DNA of 64,000 bases from Parvibaculum sp045863935 (GTDB taxonomy: Bacteria; Pseudomonadota; Alphaproteobacteria; Parvibaculales; Parvibaculaceae), in assembly GCF_045863935.1 (NCBI RefSeq), contig NZ_BTVP01000009.1:38327-102326 (forward strand), read 5' to 3'. Numbering within the stretch: position 1 is the stretch's first letter; each line of letters begins with the position of its first letter. The notes under the pieces are model-generated. The model searched no databases and was not told the DNA's origin. It saw nothing but the letters and a program-made list of their open reading frames with translations. The position numbers were made by a program, and so were the translations under genes. This document shows positions 60,291-64,000 of this stretch, in pieces.

Positions 60291-61204
60291 CTTACGTCTC
60301 CTCTTCCCTCTTTCCTCATCAGCACGGCGCGGATCGCCAGCGCGAAGAAGGTCGCATACATGAGAAGGAAGCTCAGCGCCGCGCCGAAGGGCCAGTTGTT
60401 CGCCTGCTTGAACTGGCTCGCGATCACGTTGGCGATCATCTGGCTGTCCGTGCCGCCGAGAAGGTCGGGCGTGAGGTAGGAGCCCATGGCCGGAATGAAG
60501 GTGATGACGATGCCGCTCGCAATGCCCGGCAGCGCCAGCGGCACGACGATGGAAAAGAAGGTGCGGATATGGCCCGCACCGAGGTCGAGGCTCGCTTCGA
60601 GGTAGGAGCGGTCGAGCCGGTCGAGCGCGGCATAGAGCGGCAGCACCATGAAGGGAAGGCTCACATAGACGAGGCCGAAGACGACCGCCGTGTTGTTGTA
60701 GAGCAGCGCCAGCGGCTCGAAGGGGCCGACGATGCGGTTGTCGCCCAGCCCGACGAAGGAAAGCAGCCAGTCCGCGTTCACCACGATCCATTCGAGGCCG
60801 TTATTGATGAAACCGTTGGTTCTGAGCACCGCGATCAGCGCATAGGTGCGGATCAGCAGGTTTGTCCAGAAGGGCAGGATGACGAGGAGCAGCAGCCACA
60901 TGCGCATCGTCGGCTTGGAGAAGACGATGGCGATGGCGACCGGAAAGGCGACCACGAGGCAGATCGCGGTCGTCGCCGCCGCCATGAGGATCGATTTCCA
61001 GAAGATGCCGAGATAGAGCGGCTCCAGCGCGCGGGCATATTGCTGCAGGTTCCAGTTGAGCGTGATGTCGGTCACGCCCGTCTTGGTCGAGAAGCTGTAG
61101 AGCCAGATCAGCGAGAGCGGAATGATGAAGAAGGCGACGAGCCAGAACGTCGGCGGCGTAAAGGCCGCAAAGAACGCCTTTGCCGATCTCTTCCAGTTTT
61201 CCAT
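60287..61204 (-). CDS. potB: Spermidine/putrescine ABC transporter permease PotB
   Basis: 305 residues with six membrane segments (FWLVAFFIIPLSLIWLYSF, SILMAAATTAICLVVAFPV, WLLLLVILPFWTNLLIRTYA and others) and the EAA loop SYLEASLDLGAGHIRTFFSIVVP. It forms the membrane channel with PotC. It is separated from potD by a 183-nt gap with two strong hairpins, so its level is probably set below that of the binding protein. Confidence 0.93.
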   Translation of the reverse strand: MENWKRSAKAFFAAFTPPTFWLVAFFIIPLSLIWLYSFSTKTGVTDITLNWNLQQYARALEPLYLGIFWKSILMAAATTAICLVVAFPVAIAIVFSKPTMRMWLLLLVILPFWTNLLIRTYALIAVLRTNGFINNGLEWIVVNADWLLSFVGLGDNRIVGPFEPLALLYNNTAVVFGLVYVSLPFMVLPLYAALDRLDRSYLEASLDLGAGHIRTFFSIVVPLALPGIASGIVITFIPAMGSYLTPDLLGGTDSQMIANVIASQFKQANNWPFGAALSFLLMYATFFALAIRAVLMRKEGRGDVR

Positions 61205-61286
61205 GTGCAGGCCCCCCGAAGGGCAGGAAAGAGAAACACAACTCGGACGGCGGGCGGAGGTTCCCCCTCTCCGGACCCGCCGGTCC

Positions 61287-61324
61287 CTTTCAATCTCCGT
61301 CTCCAGCGTGGCGGAGATTGAAAG
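61287..61324. other. Stem-loop with 13-bp perfect arms in the potD-potB gap
   Basis: CTTTCAATCTCCG (61287-61299) pairs with CGGAGATTGAAAG (61312-61324). The loop is 12 nt. No T run follows in the reverse direction, so mRNA protection or processing is more likely than termination. Confidence 0.7.
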
Positions 61325-61350
61325 AGGCCGGCAGCAGGATAGCAGAATTG

Positions 61351-61378
61351 AAAAGGGCGGGCAGTTTCCTGCCCGCCC
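61351..61378 (-). terminator. Partial terminator after potD
   Basis: GGGCGGGCAG (61355-61364) pairs with CTGCCCGCCC (61369-61378). On the reverse strand TTTTC follows. It lies 9 nt downstream of the potD stop; read-through is needed for potBCA. Confidence 0.75.
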
Positions 61379-61387
61379 GGGTTCCGC

Positions 61388-62479
61388 CTAAGCGGCGTTG
61401 ATCTTCGTGCAGAGCTCCTCGCGCATCTGCACCACGTCCTCGCCCAGATAGGCCGCCGTCTCGGAAACGGCCACGACATCCTCCGGCGGGAAGGTGACCT
61501 TGCTGGTCCGGTATTCTTCCGGCATCAGGTCGAAGCCCGCCTTGTTCGGCGTCGCGAACTGGATGTAGTCGGTGATGAGCTGGTTCGGTTCCGGCTCGTA
61601 GATGTAGTTGATGAAGGCATGGGCGTTTTCCGGGTGCGGCGCGCCCTTCGGGATCGCCAGCGTGTCTTCCCAGATGATGCCGCCTTCCTTCGGCACGATA
61701 TAGTCGATATCGTCGTCCTCGGTCATGAGCTGCGCGATGTCGCCGCTATATTCCATGGTGACGTCGACTTCGCCCGAGGCCAGCAGGTCCTGGCCGTTGT
61801 CTTCGGCGAAGGACTTGATGTTCTTCTTCTGCTTGATGATGAGTTCGGCCGCCGCCTCGTTCTCGGCCTTGTCGGTCGAGTTGACGGAGTAGCCGAGATA
61901 TTTCAGCGCGCAGGAGATCATGGTGCCGCAATCGGAGAGCAGCGCGATCTTGCCGGCATATTCGTCGCTGTCGTAGAGCACCTTCCAGCTATCGGGCACG
62001 GAGGAAACCTTCGACTTGCGGTAGCCGATGCCGATGGTGCCCCACATATAGGGAACCGAATATTTGCGGCCCGGATCGAACGGCTCGTCCAGGAAGCGCG
62101 GGAACAGGTTCGCCATGTTCGGAATCTTCGAGTGGTCGAGTTCCTGCAGCATGTTGCCGGCGACCATGCGCGGGATCCAGTCGTTCGACGGGACGATCAC
62201 GTCATAGCCGGGATTGCCGCCACGGAGCTTGGCGAAGAGTTCCGAGTTGTCGGCGAAGAGGTCCATCTTCACCTCGATGCCCGTCGCCGCCTGGAAGTCG
62301 GCCAGCGTCGTCTCGCCGATATAGGTATCCCAGTTGTAGAAGTTCAGCTTCTTTTCCTCGGCGGCCGAAGCGAACTTGGGCATCGCGGTGATGCTGAGGC
62401 CTACTGCGGCTGCGCCCGTCATGAACTGCCGTCGCGAGATCGCGCTCAACAGTCCGGCCATGCCTCTTTTGCGGTTCAT
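61388..62479 (-). CDS. potD: Spermidine/putrescine-binding periplasmic protein PotD, Tat-type signal
   Basis: 363 residues from the ATG at 62477-62479, where GGAGG lies 10 nt upstream. An ATG three codons earlier is too close to the ribosome site. The signal MNRKRGMAGLLSAISRRQFM carries a twin-arginine pair followed by a hydrophobic stretch ending near FASAAEE. The mature domain reads LNFYNWDTYIGETTLADFQ and VMPSNDW-like VPSNDWIPRM, then VDVTMEYSGDIAQLM, as in the PotD/PotF family. It captures polyamines in the periplasm for PotABC. Confidence 0.92.
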   Translation of the reverse strand: MNRKRGMAGLLSAISRRQFMTGAAAVGLSITAMPKFASAAEEKKLNFYNWDTYIGETTLADFQAATGIEVKMDLFADNSELFAKLRGGNPGYDVIVPSNDWIPRMVAGNMLQELDHSKIPNMANLFPRFLDEPFDPGRKYSVPYMWGTIGIGYRKSKVSSVPDSWKVLYDSDEYAGKIALLSDCGTMISCALKYLGYSVNSTDKAENEAAAELIIKQKKNIKSFAEDNGQDLLASGEVDVTMEYSGDIAQLMTEDDDIDYIVPKEGGIIWEDTLAIPKGAPHPENAHAFINYIYEPEPNQLITDYIQFATPNKAGFDLMPEEYRTSKVTFPPEDVVAVSETAAYLGEDVVQMREELCTKINAA

Positions 62480-62847
62480 GGATGTCATCCCTCCATCTTG
62501 TGGTGTCTGTGCCCCGCCCCTGCCTTGAGGTCGAGCGGCCGAGAGATCGTCAGTGTTCAATGGATTTTGCATGGGCGCAAGCGAGGTGCGCGCTCTCATC
62601 GCCCATGTGTGCAAAATTTTAAACGGCGGGTCCGGCAGGCCACAAGGCAGGAATGCTGTCCCGTTCCGTCCCCGGCCTCCTCCCGAAAATTTGATGTGCA
62701 GTGCAAAAGATTTCGGCAGTCCGTCCTTGTCCCCGGGCCCCCTCCACCCAAAATGCGTCTGGTCCGGGCACCGGTAAAGTGGCACGGTGAACGCCAATAA
62801 AATCACGCCCTTATTCAAGGCCCGCATCAAGGGAAGGCAGAACGTCC
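62480..62847. other. Divergent intergenic region between potD and GST
   Basis: About 370 nt without a gene; open frames here lack domain features. It must contain the two divergent promoters. AAGGGAAGG upstream of 62848 is the GST ribosome site. I could not assign promoter hexamers or a polyamine-responsive site. Confidence 0.45.
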
Positions 62848-63534
62848 ATGATCGATCTCTACACCGCCTCCACGCCCAATGGCTGGAAAGCCTCGATAAC
62901 GCTTGAAGAACTTGGGCTCCCTTACGAGGTCCATGCGATCGAGCTGCAGAAGAACCAGCAGAAGGAACCGGCCTTCCTGAAGATCAATCCGAACGGGCGC
63001 ATTCCCGCGATCGTCGATCGCGACGAGGGTGATTTCGCGGTTTTCGAGTCCGGCGCCATCATGATCTATCTTGCCGAGAAAACGGGCAGACTGATGCCCC
63101 TGGATGCAAAGGGGCGCTCTCGCGTCATCCAGTGGCTCATGTTCCAGATGGGCGGCGTCGGCCCGATGATGGGTCAGGCCAATGTTTTCTTCCGCTACTT
63201 TCCTGAAAAAATTCAGCCCGCCATCGACCGCTACCAGAACGAATCGAAGCGTCTCTTCACCGTTCTCGACGGTCATCTGAAGGACAATGAGTATCTCGCC
63301 GGCGATTATTCCATCGCCGATATCGCCAACTGGTCCTGGGTGCGCACGCATAAATGGTCGGGCGTCGAGATCGACGACCTGCCCAACCTGCAGCGCTGGC
63401 TCGACCTGATCGCTCAGCGCCCCGCCGCGCAGAAGGGCATCACTATCCCCGTCGACCTCGCCGCCCTTCAGCAGGGCAACGGCGAAGGCGCGAAGAAATT
63501 CGCCGAGGAAGCCCAGAAGATGGTGCAACGGTAG
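62848..63534 (+). CDS. Glutathione S-transferase family protein (YfcG/Ure2-like)
   Basis: 228 residues. The thioredoxin-fold half starts IDLYTASTPNGWKASITLEELGLPYEVHAI, split at NGWK, with the glutathione-binding NPNGRIPAIVD and the ESGAIMIYLAEKTG turn. The C-terminal helical half has QWLMFQMGGVGPMMGQANVF and LAGDYSIADIANWSWV, which are nu-class (YfcG) features. Likely roles are disulfide reduction or detoxification of organic peroxides and electrophiles. It is divergent from potD and is followed after 20 nt by a REP-like repeat. Confidence 0.93.
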   Translation: MIDLYTASTPNGWKASITLEELGLPYEVHAIELQKNQQKEPAFLKINPNGRIPAIVDRDEGDFAVFESGAIMIYLAEKTGRLMPLDAKGRSRVIQWLMFQMGGVGPMMGQANVFFRYFPEKIQPAIDRYQNESKRLFTVLDGHLKDNEYLAGDYSIADIANWSWVRTHKWSGVEIDDLPNLQRWLDLIAQRPAAQKGITIPVDLAALQQGNGEGAKKFAEEAQKMVQR

Positions 63535-63542
63535 GCGTCCTG

Positions 63543-63920
63543 TCAAAATCGAATGTCATTGCCGGGCCGGACGTCAGTCCGTGACCCGGCAATCCAGTAA
63601 CCGCGCAAGCGGCGTCTCTCTTCACAAGACTCTCGGAGCAAGCTCTCGAAGAGATCCTTCCATGCCGGGTTCGTTTCTTCTATCGGTGCGATCTTCCATG
63701 CGCGGGACCAGTGCTTGATGTTCTTCTCGCGCTGGATCGCGTTTCGCGCTTCCGAATGCACCTCGTACCAGACAAGGCGCTTCACGCCGTATCGGCTGGT
63801 GAAGCCCTTTGATATCTCTTCCCTGTGCTCGGAGATGCGGCGCAGAATGTCGCTGGTGACGCCTGTATAGATCGTCCCGTTCCTCCCGCTCGCAAGCATA
63901 TAGACATAGAAATCCTTCAT
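63543..63920 (-). CDS. GIY-YIG nuclease-domain protein with REP-encoded tail
   Basis: 125 residues, MKDFYVYMLASGRNGTIYTGVTSDILRR, the GIY-YIG motif with its Arg; the core ends IEETNPAWKDLFESLL. The usual small family member ends there, as the relative at 57953 does. This frame continues through a linker into the REP-like repeat at 63555-63597, so residues from about 108 to 122 (WIAGSRTDVRPGNDI) are repeat-encoded. It is flanked by an inverted repeat pair (TGACCCGGCAATCCAG, 63582-63597 and 63938-63953). It has no helicase, MutS-like or methyltransferase partner. Its function is unknown; single-domain GIY-YIG proteins can be nickases or homing-type nucleases. Confidence 0.88.
   Translation of the reverse strand: MKDFYVYMLASGRNGTIYTGVTSDILRRISEHREEISKGFTSRYGVKRLVWYEVHSEARNAIQREKNIKHWSRAWKIAPIEETNPAWKDLFESLLRESCEERRRLRGYWIAGSRTDVRPGNDIRF
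63555..63597. repeat. REP-like nested palindrome, left flank of second GIY-YIG element
   Basis: TTGCCGGG / CCCGGCAA outer stem and CGGAC-gtca-GTCCG inner stem, bounded by GTCAT (63555-63559) and ATCCAG. The right part TGACCCGGCAATCCAG is inverted at 63938-63953. It lies inside the 3' end of the GIY-YIG frame. Confidence 0.87.
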
Positions 63921-63937
63921 CCGCGGAGTGTGGAGCC

Positions 63938-63953
63938 CTGGATTGCCGGGTCA
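63938..63953. repeat. REP-like repeat, right flank of second GIY-YIG element (partly decayed)
   Basis: CTGGATTGCCGGGTCA is the perfect 16-bp inverted copy of 63582-63597, 17 nt upstream of the GIY-YIG start. The outer part seen in the left copy (CGGACTGACGTCCGG ... AATGAC) is only partly recognisable (CTGCTGTCCGG at 63960-63970), so this copy is damaged or shortened. Confidence 0.75.
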
Positions 63954-64000
63954 AGCCCACTGCTGTCCGGTTTAAATTTTCCCGGGCTGGTTCAAGGCTA

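Overview
The window is a GC-rich, gene-dense chromosomal segment of an alphaproteobacterium. Supporting this are the rplU-rpmA / obgE-proB-proA-nadD-rsfS-rlmH-gpmI-envC-ctpA order, a phosphatidylcholine synthase of the CDP-diacylglycerol type, a ccoNOQP-ccoGHIS cluster and small alphaproteobacterial lipoproteins. The mix of a P450, thiolase, glutathione S-transferase and aromatic catabolism genes would suit a Parvibaculum-like member of the order that uses hydrophobic compounds. That genus assignment is inference.

Layout. 1-10.8 kb: housekeeping block on the minus strand: phosphatidylcholine synthase, L21/L27, an acetyltransferase, ObgE, proline biosynthesis (ProB, ProA), NadD, RsfS, RlmH, a GpmI homologue whose active-site motifs are almost all replaced, EnvC and the start of CtpA. 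11.0-12.7 kb: tRNA-Ser(CGA) followed by a small accessory patch with stacked palindromes, a lipoprotein, an AT-rich truncated P-loop gene and a REP-type inverted repeat pair. 12.7-23.2 kb: KatG with a strongly palindromic operator, a 2OG-Fe(II) oxygenase, a TIGR03032-type protein and an autotransporter of about 1,900 residues with a repetitive acidic passenger. 23.3-32 kb: small proteins, slipin + NfeD, dodecin, an HD phosphohydrolase, an SDR, a HI0933-type flavoprotein, a YaiI protein, exported MsrA and MsrB, and a DUF2189 membrane protein. 32-40 kb: a complete cbb3 oxidase cluster for microaerobic respiration. 40-45 kb: a YhiI-RbbA-YhhJ type exporter. 45.9-52.4 kb: an MMPL/RND transporter, then a TetR-controlled aromatic catabolism operon (extradiol dioxygenase, FAH hydrolase, FAD hydroxylase). 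52.5-57.8 kb: a second DUF2189 gene, a frameshifted cytochrome P450, a thiolase, a DUF1003 protein and a double-HTH MerR regulator. 57.9-64 kb: a PotABCD polyamine importer, a GST, and two GIY-YIG genes each flanked by inverted palindromic repeats.

The most unusual signals are: (1) three elements of one design, with GTCAT boxes outward and ATCCA boxes inward in inverted pairs. Two enclose a GIY-YIG nuclease gene (one with a Trp-to-stop mutation, one whose reading frame runs into the repeat) and one is an empty pair. This suggests a small mobile or replicating GIY-YIG/REP system. (2) An intact, operon-embedded GpmI that looks like a pseudoenzyme. (3) An intrinsic-terminator-like hairpin at the very 5' end of the rplU transcript. 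(4) Near-perfect operators upstream of katG and tetR. All calls come from reading the sequence; no database search was run.
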